64,000 bases of DNA, from the NCBI RefSeq assembly GCF_002934685.1, contig NZ_NKHL01000120.1, positions 92,170 through 156,169 of the forward strand. Direction: 5' to 3'. Shown here piece by piece: positions 1-8,441 of this stretch. The translations under genes were made by a program, and so were the position numbers. Under the pieces are notes generated by a model. It did no database searches. It saw only the letters and a list, made by a program, of their open reading frames with translations, and had not been told where the DNA came from. How positions within the stretch are numbered: the first letter of the stretch is position 1; every line of letters starts with the position of its first letter. This DNA comes from Pseudomonas bohemica (GTDB lineage: Bacteria > Pseudomonadota > Gammaproteobacteria > Pseudomonadales > Pseudomonadaceae).

Positions 1-341
1 GATGGTCAAATCCATCCACATGACAGCTGGACAGGTCCTGACAGCGGAGTAATGGCTGCTGGAGCTGGACTCAACGTCCGCCGATGCGGACACGTTGATG
101 AATCAGAAGTGATTTGCTTGCCGCTCGCGTGGACAGTGCCAGGGCAGAAGTTCCTAATCAGGCATCAGCAGAGCACCTGCGCTAGACGTTTCGCATGAAA
201 AATATTTATTATAATTACGTATTTAATGAATACTTTTAATAACTGTTTCATCTAACGTTAGATCGTCGCGTGCGATGGCAGCGTCCCGATGCTGGATGCG
301 TGCTGTGAGCGACGCGCGACGATCAGGTACTCGAGATCTTC
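1..341. other. Left-edge intergenic region, AT-rich upstream of the monooxygenase
   Basis: No complete gene is supported here. A short open frame from base 2 to a TAA at 50-52 could be the 3' end of a gene lying outside the window, but it is too short to judge. Bases about 195-260 are strongly AT-rich compared with the rest of the window and probably hold the promoter of the monooxygenase that starts at 342. No clear operator was recognised. Confidence 0.4.
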
Positions 342-1661
342 ATGAGTCAGACTCTTCAACACATGCGCCTTGGGCTGTTCATCCAGGCCGCCGGCCATCA
401 TGCCAGCGGCTGGCGGTACCCAGGTGCCCAAAGCGGCAGCGAAAACTTCGCGTTGATCAAACAGCTGACCCTGGCTGCCGAGCAAGCGTGCCTGGACATG
501 GTGTTCTTCGGTGACAAGCTGGTGACCAGCCCGCAGGAGCATCCTTCGATGATCGTGCGTTTCGAGCCGTTGACCTTGCTCGGTTCACTGGCGTCGATCA
601 CGGACAAAATCGGGCTTGCGGCCACTGCGTCCACAACGTACGGCGAGCCGTACAGCGTCGCGCGCCAGTTCGGCACCCTGGACCATATTTCCGCTGGCCG
701 AGCCGCCTGGAACGTCGTCACCACCGGTTACGACAGCGCCGCGAATTTCTCCCGCGCCACCCATCCCAATCACGATCTGCGCTACGAAGTGGCTGAGGAG
801 TTCGTCGACGTGGTGAGGGGCTTGTGGGACAGCTTCGATGACGAGGCCTATGTGCGCGATGCCGAGTCAGGTGTCTATCTGGATGCCGACAAAATGCACC
901 GGCTGGATCACAGGGGTAAGCATTTCAGCATTGACGGTCCATTGAATCTGACCCGCAGTCCTCAGGGCCATCCGGTATTGATTCAGGCCGGATCGAGCGG
1001 GCCGGGCATGAGCCTGGCCGCGCGGATTGCCGAGGTGGTGTTCACCGCCCAGCAGGATATCGAGACGGCCCGGCAGTTCTACGGTGACCTCAAGCGTCAG
1101 GTGATGGCGCAGGGGCGCAAGCCTGAGCACTGCCTAGTCATGCCTGGCATTATGCCGATCCTGGGCGCCAGCGCCGCCGAAGCGCAGGATAATTTCGAGC
1201 GTCTGCAGCAGTGGACGAATATCGATAACGCGCTGACTCTGGTGGGCGAGCGCTTGGGGCAGGACGTGAGCGGGTTCGACCTGGATCAGCCGCTGCCCGA
1301 CCTGCCGCTGCCGGAAAACATGAAAAGCCGCGCCAGGCTGTTGCTCGACATGAGCCACCGTGACGGCCTGACCTTGCGCCAAATCTGTAATCTGGTGGCT
1401 GGCGCACGGGGGCATAAGATCGTCGTGGGCACCCCGGCGCAGGTCGCGGACGAGATGATTGCCTGGTTCGAGGGTGAGGCTGCCGATGGTTTCAACCTCA
1501 TGCCGCCGCATTTCCCCGAAGGTCTGGACTCATTCATCAGTGGCGTTCTGCCGATCCTGCGTCAGCGCGGGGTGTTTCGTCACGAATACAGCGGGGCTAC
1601 CCTGCGTGAGCATTTGGGCTTGCCGCGTCCGGCGCATCGTCGCTGGAACGGGCAGATCTGA
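342..1661 (+). CDS. NtaA/SnaA/DszA-type flavin-dependent monooxygenase
   Basis: This 439-residue protein is a bacterial-luciferase-fold (LLM class) monooxygenase of the NtaA/SnaA/DszA subfamily, which uses reduced FMN supplied by a separate reductase to oxidise C-S or C-N bonds. Family hallmarks are the N-terminal beta strand with GLFIQAAGHH, the segment TTYGEPYSVARQFGTLDH, the AAWNVVTTG motif and the C-terminal HLGLPRP. Length matches the family (about 430-460). It is followed after 43 bp by an NfsA-type NADPH-dependent reductase, a plausible electron donor, so the two probably form a unit. Its relative at 32347-33699 sits in a sulfur-scavenging region, which suggests but does not prove an organosulfur substrate. 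The ATG at 342 is the first start in frame and sits close behind a weak GAG-type ribosome site. Confidence 0.85.
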   Translation: MSQTLQHMRLGLFIQAAGHHASGWRYPGAQSGSENFALIKQLTLAAEQACLDMVFFGDKLVTSPQEHPSMIVRFEPLTLLGSLASITDKIGLAATASTTYGEPYSVARQFGTLDHISAGRAAWNVVTTGYDSAANFSRATHPNHDLRYEVAEEFVDVVRGLWDSFDDEAYVRDAESGVYLDADKMHRLDHRGKHFSIDGPLNLTRSPQGHPVLIQAGSSGPGMSLAARIAEVVFTAQQDIETARQFYGDLKRQVMAQGRKPEHCLVMPGIMPILGASAAEAQDNFERLQQWTNIDNALTLVGERLGQDVSGFDLDQPLPDLPLPENMKSRARLLLDMSHRDGLTLRQICNLVAGARGHKIVVGTPAQVADEMIAWFEGEAADGFNLMPPHFPEGLDSFISGVLPILRQRGVFRHEYSGATLREHLGLPRPAHRRWNGQI

Positions 1662-1704
1662 GGCTCAAACCGATTTCTTCAATTGATAATGCCGGATGCT
1701 CTTC

Positions 1705-2526
1705 ATGACCGATGTGACGCAAAAAAAGCTGGCCTCCCGCTACGGCGAGGCGGACATTCAGGTGCCTGGCAACTGGAGCCCAGTCCTCGACCACTTGCTT
1801 GATCATCGCAGCGTGCGCTCGTTTACCGACGCACCATTGCCAGAGGGAACGCTCGAAGCGCTGGTTGCGGCCGCGCAGTCCGCCGCCAGTTCGTCGAACC
1901 TGCAGGTCTGGAGCGTGGTTGCGGTTCAGAGTCAGGAGTGCAAGGCGCGCCTCGCGACTTTTGCCGGGAATCAGGCGCACATTCGTCAGGCGCCGCTTTT
2001 CCTTGTCTGGCTGGCCGACCTTTCCAGGGTTTCTCGTTTGGCGGAACGCGAAGGCGTGGCGCTTGAAGCGGTCCCCTATCTTGAAAGCCTGCTGCTGGGC
2101 ACCATCGACGCGGCGTTGGCGGCGCAGAACGCGGTCGTGGCACTGGAGTCGCTGGGGCTTGGCAGCGTCTATATCGGCGCGATTCGTAATGACATCGAGG
2201 CCGTGGCGAAGGAGCTTGAGTTGCCGCCTCAGGTCTATCCGGTCTTCGGTCTGTGCGTGGGCTATCCCTCGCTGGAACGTCCTGCGCAGGTTAAACCGCG
2301 TCTGCCCCAGGCTGCCGTGCTGCATCACGAAACTTACTCTGCACAAACCGAATTTGCAGCGATCGAGCAGTACGACAGTCGTCTCGGCGCGTTCTATAGC
2401 CGGGAAGGGCTGAAAGCCGCGGGTTGGTCAGAGCAGGTCATTGCCCGGTTGCGCAGCGTGGCAAACCTTCATGGTCGCGAAGAGCTGGTGGATGAATTGA
2501 AACGGCTGGGTTTTGGCTTGCGCTGA
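1705..2526 (+). CDS. NfsA-type NADPH-dependent flavin oxidoreductase
   Basis: The 273-residue product belongs to the nitroreductase-like NfsA/FRP family, FMN enzymes that take electrons from NADPH and pass them to flavins or nitroaromatics. Visible features are LLDHRSVRSF near the N terminus (FMN phosphate contact), AAQSAASSSNLQVWSVV (FMN site) and LGLGSVYIGAIRND, followed by the conserved GLCVGYP. I prefer the ATG at 1705 (MTDVTQKK) because family members begin this way; an in-frame ATG at 1696 is also possible and neither has a strong ribosome site. Position directly after a flavin monooxygenase suggests that it recycles reduced FMN for that enzyme (inference). Confidence 0.85.
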   Translation: MTDVTQKKLASRYGEADIQVPGNWSPVLDHLLDHRSVRSFTDAPLPEGTLEALVAAAQSAASSSNLQVWSVVAVQSQECKARLATFAGNQAHIRQAPLFLVWLADLSRVSRLAEREGVALEAVPYLESLLLGTIDAALAAQNAVVALESLGLGSVYIGAIRNDIEAVAKELELPPQVYPVFGLCVGYPSLERPAQVKPRLPQAAVLHHETYSAQTEFAAIEQYDSRLGAFYSREGLKAAGWSEQVIARLRSVANLHGREELVDELKRLGFGLR

Positions 2527-2699
2527 GTGATCACCAAAGCGGGCAGGGCCATGAAGGCTGTGCCTGAAACTGCGCTCAACCCGACGCCATTTCGGCATAA
2601 ACACGCCAGCCGGGGCGACGGTACAGCCCCGATACCCCAATGCCGATGACAGAAGCAACTGATCAAGGGCGGAGTTTCCAGATTCAGCGTCAGCGCCGA

Positions 2700-3068
2700 T
2701 TAGGCGATCGCATTGTCGAGGAATGCTTTGACGATGGACTTCACCGAAGGGTTGACCTTCAGGTCGTTGAGTTCTTTGGCGGTGAACCAGCGGCAATCGG
2801 CTATTTCGTTTTTCGGCATCGGCGTGGCCATGAAGGTGACTGACACTTCGAACACGTGATGCACCACGCTGTCGCCCTCGAAACGCGTGACGTAAGCCAG
2901 TTCCTGCAGTATCAGGCCGGTTTCTTCGCGCAGTTCACGGGCCGCTGCCTGGGCTGGAGATTCGTTGGGCTCGACCTTACCGCCAGGCAATGTCCAGCGG
3001 GCTTTGGGCTTGCGCACGTAAAGGATCTGATTGTCCCGCCGGCAAATGACTGTGGCTCGTTCTTTCAT
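2700..3068 (-). CDS. NUDIX hydrolase
   Basis: The 122-residue protein is a small NUDIX hydrolase, which cleaves nucleoside diphosphates linked to another moiety. The Nudix box is complete: GGKVEPNESPAQAAARELRE followed by ETGL, with the REL-EE-G metal-binding glutamates intact. The longer open frame reaches 3122, but the ATG at 3068 has an excellent ribosome site (GGAGGAACACC) directly upstream and gives the usual family N terminus MKERATVI. The substrate cannot be told from sequence. It stands alone between genes facing it on one side and the same way on the other. Confidence 0.85.
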   Translation of the reverse strand: MKERATVICRRDNQILYVRKPKARWTLPGGKVEPNESPAQAAARELREETGLILQELAYVTRFEGDSVVHHVFEVSVTFMATPMPKNEIADCRWFTAKELNDLKVNPSVKSIVKAFLDNAIA

Positions 3069-3262
3069 TGGTGTTCCTCCGCCGTACACGCTGTGAGATG
3101 CGCAGTGATGACGCCTCGTCACGCGCTTGTCACAAAAGCTTCATAAAAAGCTTTGAAGCACTAACGGTGCCAATGTTCCCCATACGTTAAGGTTGGCGGG
3201 TACTGACTCGTCCTTAGTGACATGCAGCGTAGCCAATGTCGGAGTGGACAAGCTGCATCCCG

Positions 3263-3580
3263 TTACGGATTTTTAACCTCGTTTTTTTTATCAGGGTCGG
3301 AATGCTTGCGTTCGGTCCTGGGGGTTGTAGTGCCCCCAGATGACGAAGGTTCGGAAGCTTTTAGCTGCGTACCGGCTGGCGCGGGAGCAATCGGCTTTTT
3401 GTCGTAGCCCTGCGCGTCACTGCCATTGCCGCCGGCGGGCGAGGACGGATCGATGCCCGGTGGCAGACCTGATCCTGTCGACTCGGATGCCGCCAGCGCA
3501 AAGTTGCCCTCCAGAACGGGCGCGCTTGCCCAGATCAGTAGCGCGGTCAACAGCAGCTTCGACGTTGTGCGCGTGGTCAT
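3263..3580 (-). CDS. Small exported hypothetical protein
   Basis: This 105-residue product has an N-terminal signal sequence (basic MTTRTTSK, hydrophobic LLLTALLIWASAPVL, likely cleavage after a downstream Ala-Leu-Ala-Ala stretch) and then a low-complexity, hydrophilic tail rich in Pro, Ser, Gly and Lys, with no predicted fold. I do not recognise a family. Clear signal-peptide organisation and the G+C-rich third codon positions support that it is a real gene. It may be a small periplasmic protein; no function can be given. Confidence 0.6.
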   Translation of the reverse strand: MTTRTTSKLLLTALLIWASAPVLEGNFALAASESTGSGLPPGIDPSSPAGGNGSDAQGYDKKPIAPAPAGTQLKASEPSSSGGTTTPRTERKHSDPDKKNEVKNP

Positions 3581-3975
3581 GATGTGCCTCCCCTCGAGGG
3601 TTGTTATCTGAATTTAGGCCAGTGAACGGGTGCCAATGTGCCGTCCGCATGACGAACGGTGGGTGCTGCACGCGTGCAGGGTCTTCGCTGAGGTTTACAC
3701 CTGAAACCGAGAACCGCACGCGCTGCCCACTTTTGACGCGTCACGCACAACTGTGGGGCCGGGCTACACAGCTGTTGTGGTGATCGGTAGCGGCTTCAGG
3801 GGCCTGTATTTTCCGATTCGCTTGCACGTGCTTGTCGCTAACCCTTGATATTTCAAACTTTTCATTCCCTGTTTTTTTGCCGCCGTTGTGTGGCACACTT
3901 TCTGCTGTTAATTCCGTTGTTACATACTAGGTTCCGGTATAGCGGAATAAACACTTTCTCGGCGGAGTTCATCAC
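3581..3975. other. Divergent intergenic region upstream of the glucosaminate-type operon
   Basis: About 395 bp separate the small exported protein (minus strand) from the ABC transporter operon (plus strand). No convincing gene is present. The last 150 bp are AT-rich and must hold the promoter of the operon starting at 3976; I could not pick out a single convincing -35/-10 pair or the IclR operator. Confidence 0.5.
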
Positions 3976-4824
3976 ATGCATCGCGAACCTTTTTTTCTTA
4001 AAGCTTGTGCGTTCGTTCTGGCGGCAGCAGCGACACTGGCAGCGACTGCTCAGGCAGCCGAAAGCAAGCTCGACAGCGTATTGCAGCGCGGCCATCTGGT
4101 GGTCGGCACCGGCAGCACCAACGCCCCGTGGCACTTCCAGGGTGCAGACGGCAAATTGCAGGGCTTCGATATCGACATCGCGCGCATTGTCGCCAAGGGC
4201 CTGTTCAATGACCCGAGCAAGGTCGAGTTCGTGGTGCAATCCTCCGATGCGCGGATTCCCAATCTGCTGACCGATAAGGTCGACATGAGCTGCCAGTTCA
4301 TCACCGTCACCGCCAGCCGCGCGCAACAGGTCGCTTTCACCCTGCCGTACTACCGCGAAGGCGTGGCGCTGCTGCTGCCGGCCAACAGCAAGTACAAGGA
4401 AATCGATGACCTGAAAGCGGCGGGCGACGGCCTTACCGTGGCCGTGCTGCAAAACGTCTATGCCGAGGAATTGGTGCATCAGGCGCTGCCCACGGCCAAG
4501 GTCGATCAATACGACAGCGTCGATCTGATGTATCAGGCGATCAACTCCGGCCGCGCCGATGCCGCCGCCACCGACCAGTCTTCGGTCAAATACCTGATGG
4601 TGCAGAACCCTGGCCGGTACCGCTCGCCAGCGTTCGCCTGGAGCCCTCAGACCTACGCCTGTGCGGTGAAACGTGGCGATCAGGACTGGCTGAACTTCGT
4701 TAACACCGCGCTGCATGAGGCCATGACCGGCGTGGAATTCCCGACGTATGCCGAGTCCTTCAAGAAGTGGTTCGGCGTCGATCTGCCGACGCCGCAGATC
4801 GGCTTCCCAATGGAATACAAGTGA
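3976..4824 (+). CDS. Amino-acid-type ABC transporter substrate-binding protein (probable D-glucosaminate uptake)
   Basis: The 282-residue protein is a periplasmic solute-binding protein of the polar amino acid family (SBP family 3). It starts with a signal peptide (about residues 1-27, ending AQAAES), then shows the family motifs GTGSTNAPWHFQGADGK-LQGFDIDIA and DMSCQFITVTASRAQQVAF. It is the first gene of an operon with two permeases (4889, 5564), an ATPase (6223), RidA, and after an IclR gene a PLP ammonia-lyase and a KDG-type kinase. That company suggests the ligand is an amino sugar acid such as D-glucosaminate (inference). Direct ligand identity is not readable from the sequence. Confidence 0.88.
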   Translation: MHREPFFLKACAFVLAAAATLAATAQAAESKLDSVLQRGHLVVGTGSTNAPWHFQGADGKLQGFDIDIARIVAKGLFNDPSKVEFVVQSSDARIPNLLTDKVDMSCQFITVTASRAQQVAFTLPYYREGVALLLPANSKYKEIDDLKAAGDGLTVAVLQNVYAEELVHQALPTAKVDQYDSVDLMYQAINSGRADAAATDQSSVKYLMVQNPGRYRSPAFAWSPQTYACAVKRGDQDWLNFVNTALHEAMTGVEFPTYAESFKKWFGVDLPTPQIGFPMEYK

Positions 4825-4888
4825 TACGACCCGCAACTGACAGGGCAGGGAAGACCGTGGCGCCTTCCCATCCCAGGTACTACCGACC

Positions 4889-5551
4889 ATGAATTATCAG
4901 TTGAACTTTGCAGCGGTCTGGCGGGATTTTCCCAGTCTGCTGGCGGGGCTGGGGCTGGGCCTTGAACTGGCCCTGATCTCCATCGCCATCGGCTGCGTGA
5001 TCGGCCTGATGGCGGCGTTTGCGATGCTGTCGCGCTACCGCGCCTTGCGCGTGGTGTCGTCGGTATATGTCACGGTGATCCGCAACACGCCGATTCTGGT
5101 GCTGATCCTGCTGATCTACTTTGCCTTGCCAAGCTTAGGGATTCGCCTGGACAAGATTCCCTCGTTTATCGTCACCTTGTCGCTGTATGCCGGGGCCTAC
5201 CTGACCGAAGTCTTCCGGGCCGGCCTTTTGAGCATTCACAAGGGCCAGCGGGAAGCGGGATTGGCGATTGGACTGGGGGAATGGCAAGTGCGGGCCTACA
5301 TCATCGTGCCGGTCATGCTGCGCAACGTGCTGCCAGCGCTGTCGAACAACTTCATCTCGCTGTTCAAGGACACTTCGCTGGCGGCCGCCATCGCCGTGCC
5401 GGAACTGACTTACTACGCGCGCAAGATCAACGTCGAAAGCTACCGGGTCATCGAAACCTGGCTGGTGACCACGGCGTTGTATGTCGCGGCCTGTTACCTC
5501 ATCGCCATGCTCTTGCGCTACCTCGAACAGCGCTTGGCGATTCGCCGCTAG
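4889..5551 (+). CDS. ABC transporter permease, polar amino acid type (subunit 1)
   Basis: The 220-residue integral membrane protein is a HisM/HisQ-type permease. It has several hydrophobic segments, the first around ALISIAIGCVIGLMAAFAML, the conserved VIRNTPILVLILLIYFALP turn, and the cytoplasmic EAA loop (EAGLAIGLGEWQ...) that contacts the ATPase. It lies 64 bp after the binding protein and 12 bp before a second permease of equal length, so the transporter is a heterodimer of permeases with a single type of ATPase. ATG at 4889. Confidence 0.9.
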   Translation: MNYQLNFAAVWRDFPSLLAGLGLGLELALISIAIGCVIGLMAAFAMLSRYRALRVVSSVYVTVIRNTPILVLILLIYFALPSLGIRLDKIPSFIVTLSLYAGAYLTEVFRAGLLSIHKGQREAGLAIGLGEWQVRAYIIVPVMLRNVLPALSNNFISLFKDTSLAAAIAVPELTYYARKINVESYRVIETWLVTTALYVAACYLIAMLLRYLEQRLAIRR

Positions 5552-5563
5552 GAGGCCCGGGAC

Positions 5564-6226
5564 ATGTACGAACAACCTACCTGGCTGCATGAATTGTGGA
5601 TCGCCCGCGAAGCGCTGTGGAGCGGCTTTCTGACCAGCGTGCAGTGCGCGGGTCTGGCGATCATCTTCGGCAGCGTGATCGGCGTGTTTGCCGGGCTGAT
5701 CCTGACCTACGGCAAGTTGTGGGCGCGTCTGCCGTTTCGTTGCTACGTCGACCTGATCCGCGGCACACCGGTCTTCGTGCTGGTGCTGGCCTGCTTTTAT
5801 ATGGCCCCGGCCCTTGGCTGGCAGATCAGCGCGTTTCAGGCTGGCGCCTTGGGCCTGACGCTGTTCTGCGGCTCTCATGTCGCGGAAATCGTGCGCGGCG
5901 CGTTGCAGGCGATTCCCCGAGGACAGCTGGAGGCGGGCAAGGCGATTGGCCTGACGTTCAATCAGTCACTGAGCTATGTGCTGCTGCCCCAGGCGCTGCG
6001 TCAAATCCTCCCGACCTGGGTCAACTCGTCCACCGAAATCGTCAAGGCCTCGACGTTGCTCTCGGTCATCGGCGTGGCCGAGCTCCTGCTTAGCACGCAG
6101 CAGGTGATCGCGCGCAACTTCATGACCCTGCAGTTTTACCTGTTCGCCGGATTCCTCTTCTTCGTCATCAACTACGCCATCGAGCTTCTTGGGCGGCAAA
6201 TCGAAAAACGGGTGGCCTTGCCATGA
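5564..6226 (+). CDS. ABC transporter permease, polar amino acid type (subunit 2)
   Basis: This second 220-residue HisM/HisQ-type permease has the same layout: hydrophobic spans beginning AGLAIIFGSVIGVFAGLIL, the DLIRGTPVFVLVLA turn and the EAA loop EAGKAIGLTFNQSLSYVLLP. An AGGAGG-like ribosome site (ggaggcccggac) precedes the ATG at 5564. Its stop overlaps the ATPase start at 6223 (ATGA arrangement), so translation of the two is probably coupled. Confidence 0.9.
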   Translation: MYEQPTWLHELWIAREALWSGFLTSVQCAGLAIIFGSVIGVFAGLILTYGKLWARLPFRCYVDLIRGTPVFVLVLACFYMAPALGWQISAFQAGALGLTLFCGSHVAEIVRGALQAIPRGQLEAGKAIGLTFNQSLSYVLLPQALRQILPTWVNSSTEIVKASTLLSVIGVAELLLSTQQVIARNFMTLQFYLFAGFLFFVINYAIELLGRQIEKRVALP

Positions 6227-7014
6227 CACAGACTCAAACCGCGACTGCCACCCCGGCATTGCTGAGCATCGAAGGGCTGCACAAATCCTACGGCCCTGTA
6301 GAAGTGCTCAAGGGCGTGGACCTCACGATGAACAAGGGCAACGTGGTGACCCTGATCGGGTCCAGTGGCTCGGGCAAGACCACGCTGCTGCGTTGCGTCA
6401 ACCTGCTGGAAGAGTTTCAGGGCGGCCACATTCGGCTGGACGGCCAGGACATCGGTTACAGCGACGTCAGTGGCAAGCGCGTGCGCCATTGCGAAAAGGT
6501 CATCGCGCAACACCGTGCCATGACCGGAATGGCGTTCCAGCAATTCAACCTGTTTCCGCACCTGACCGCATTGCAGAACGTGACCCTGGGCCTGCTCAAG
6601 GTCAAGAAGCTGCCCAAGGATCAAGCGGTCGCCCTGGCCGAGAAATGGCTGGAACGAGTCGGCCTGCTGGAGCGTCGCAATCATTACCCTGGTCAGCTTT
6701 CCGGTGGCCAGCAGCAGCGTGTGGCGATTGCTCGCGCCATCGCCATGAACCCAAGCCTGATGCTGTTCGATGAAGTGACCTCGGCCCTGGACCCGGAACT
6801 GGTGGGCGAGGTGCTCAGCGTGATCAAGGGCCTGGCTGAAGAGGGCATGACCATGCTGCTGGTGACCCACGAAATGCGCTTCGCCTATGAAGTGTCCGAT
6901 CAGATCGTTTTCATGAACCAGGGCCGCATCGAGGAGCAGGGCCCACCCAAAACGCTGTTCGAGCAGCCGAAGTCGGCGCGCCTGGCAGAATTCCTCAAGA
7001 ACATCCGTTTTTAA
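6223..7014 (+). CDS. ABC transporter ATP-binding protein, polar amino acid type
   Basis: The 263-residue ATPase energises the transporter encoded by the two preceding genes. It has the Walker A GSSGSGKTT, a Q-loop region (MAFQQFNLFPHLTAL), the ABC signature LSGGQQQR, Walker B LMLFDEVTSALDPE and the H-loop VTHEM. Length and motif order are those of the HisP/GlnQ family. The gene overlaps the permease stop by 4 bp. It is followed after 23 bp by ridA, with a good ribosome site (AAAGGAG) in the gap, so both are likely on one transcript. Confidence 0.93.
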   Translation: MTQTQTATATPALLSIEGLHKSYGPVEVLKGVDLTMNKGNVVTLIGSSGSGKTTLLRCVNLLEEFQGGHIRLDGQDIGYSDVSGKRVRHCEKVIAQHRAMTGMAFQQFNLFPHLTALQNVTLGLLKVKKLPKDQAVALAEKWLERVGLLERRNHYPGQLSGGQQQRVAIARAIAMNPSLMLFDEVTSALDPELVGEVLSVIKGLAEEGMTMLLVTHEMRFAYEVSDQIVFMNQGRIEEQGPPKTLFEQPKSARLAEFLKNIRF

Positions 7015-7037
7015 ACGCTCAATCAAAGGAGATTTTC

Positions 7038-7427
7038 ATGAGCATTACTCGTTACGGCGCAGGTAGCACTGCAGGTGGCGGCCAGCCACGTCCTTTCGCC
7101 CGCGCCGTGGAGGCCGATGGCTGGCTGCATGTGTCCGGCCAGGTGCCGGCGGAGAATGGCGAAATCATCAATGGCGGTATCGTCGAACAGACCCACAAGA
7201 CCCTGCAAAACCTGGTCGCCATCCTCACCGAAGCCGGTTACGGCCTCGAAGACGTGGTGCGCGTGGGCGTCTGGCTGGAAGACCCTCGGGATTTCTGGAG
7301 CTTCAACAAGGTGTTCGGCGAATACTTCAAACCCCAACATGCCCCCGCGCGGGCCTGTGTGCAGGCGAACATGATGGTCGACTGCAAGGTAGAGATCGAT
7401 TGCATCGCCTACAAGAAGAAGGCGTAA
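7038..7427 (+). CDS. RidA family enamine/imine deaminase
   Basis: The 129-residue protein is a RidA (YjgF/YER057c/UK114) family member. These hydrolyse the reactive 2-aminoacrylate-type enamines and imines released by PLP-dependent ammonia-lyases. The family core is visible: FARAVEADGWLHVSGQVP, the TLQNLVAILTEAGYGLEDVV helix and the C-terminal PARACVQANMMVDCKVEID with the catalytic Arg. The partner in this operon is the PLP ammonia-lyase at 8442-9665, whose enamine product RidA would release as keto acid and ammonia (inference from family knowledge). ATG at 7038 is preceded by AAAGGAGATTTTC. Confidence 0.9.
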   Translation: MSITRYGAGSTAGGGQPRPFARAVEADGWLHVSGQVPAENGEIINGGIVEQTHKTLQNLVAILTEAGYGLEDVVRVGVWLEDPRDFWSFNKVFGEYFKPQHAPARACVQANMMVDCKVEIDCIAYKKKA

Positions 7428-7449
7428 ATGAGGACGGGCGCGGCCCTAT

Positions 7450-7532
7450 AGGAGCGCGCTTGCCCGCGATGGCAATGTGTCTGCAAGCCAAATATTGCCT
7501 GACAGAACGCTATCGCGCGCAAGCGCGCTCCT
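7450..7532. repeat. REPIN-type inverted repeat between ridA and the IclR gene
   Basis: Two REP-like arms face each other: GGAGCGCGCTTGCCCGCGAT near 7451 and its near-complement TATCGCGCGCAAGCGCGCTC near 7511, with about 40 bp between. The same arm sequence recurs at 10642-10730. Such paired REPs (REPINs) are typical of Pseudomonas intergenic DNA and may attenuate transcription between ridA and the downstream genes. Confidence 0.75.
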
Positions 7533-7587
7533 GCGGTCGGTGCCGTGCTTGTAAACTGCGTACTTATTTCAGGATATAACCGCCTCA

Positions 7588-8367
7588 ATGGACACCGTCA
7601 CCATGACCGAAGACACCATCAAACGCCGGGCGCGAGGTCTGGATCGGGCGTTCGATATTCTCGATTTCCTCAAGGAGAAGGGCACGCCGTTGCGCCCGAA
7701 CGAAATTGCCAGCGGCATCGGCAGCCCGAAATCGACGGTCTATGAGCTGGTTGGCTCCTTGCTGGAACGACGTATTCTCGAAGCCGTGGGCAAGGATGGC
7801 CACGTCTATCTGGGGCGCCAGCTGTATTTCCTCGGGCAGGCGCATTTGCGTCATTTCGACTTCACCCGCGAGGCCGAAGTGAGCCTGGTCGAGATCGTCG
7901 AGCAGACCCGCGAGACCGCGCAGATGTGCCTGCTCAACGGCCGTAAATACACCGTCGCGCTGATGAAGGAGGGCGCCCGGCATTTCCGCATCTCTTCGGA
8001 CATCGGCGAGGACGCACCGATCCCGTGGACCGCATCCGGTCGCCTGCTGCTGGGGCATCTCAGCGATCAGCAGATCATCGACCTGATCGACCCTGAGGAC
8101 TTCATTCTCCCGGACGGCAAACGCCTGCCGCTGGAGACGTTCCTTGGTGAGATTCGCAAGGCCCATGAAGAAGGCTTCTTTTCCTTCGACAGCATCGCCG
8201 ACACCTTCACCCATTGCTTCGCCGCGCCGGTCAAGGACAAGCAGGGCATCTGCATCGCCACCCTGTGCATCGTCGCCCCTCGGGCCGACGCCACCGCGCA
8301 CTACGACGACTACCGGCGCGTGCTGATCGACAGCGCCAATGGCCTGGCGCGCCGAGTCAATGATTAG
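7588..8367 (+). CDS. IclR family transcriptional regulator
   Basis: The 259-residue protein has an N-terminal winged helix-turn-helix (about residues 10-70, RGLDRAFDILDFLKEKGTPL then NEIASGIGSPKSTVYELVGS) and a C-terminal IclR effector domain (about 85-255) containing IPWTASGRLLLGHL. IclR proteins usually control the adjacent catabolic operon in response to a pathway metabolite. Lying between the transporter/RidA genes and the lyase/kinase genes, it is the obvious regulator of both halves (inference). The start is uncertain: ATG at 7588 or ATG 15 bp further in; neither has a strong ribosome site. Confidence 0.88.
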   Translation: MDTVTMTEDTIKRRARGLDRAFDILDFLKEKGTPLRPNEIASGIGSPKSTVYELVGSLLERRILEAVGKDGHVYLGRQLYFLGQAHLRHFDFTREAEVSLVEIVEQTRETAQMCLLNGRKYTVALMKEGARHFRISSDIGEDAPIPWTASGRLLLGHLSDQQIIDLIDPEDFILPDGKRLPLETFLGEIRKAHEEGFFSFDSIADTFTHCFAAPVKDKQGICIATLCIVAPRADATAHYDDYRRVLIDSANGLARRVND

Positions 8368-8441
8368 CGCGATCACCGATTAACGGGATGGACGAGCATC
8401 GGTTCGATATCCCGTACCCACAAGAATTCTGGAGAACAGAC

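Noticed and set aside
3862..4890. 342-codon antisense frame opposite the binding-protein gene
   Set aside because: The plus strand carries a clear SBP with signal peptide; the antisense product is rich in His, Arg and Gln, typical of shadow frames.
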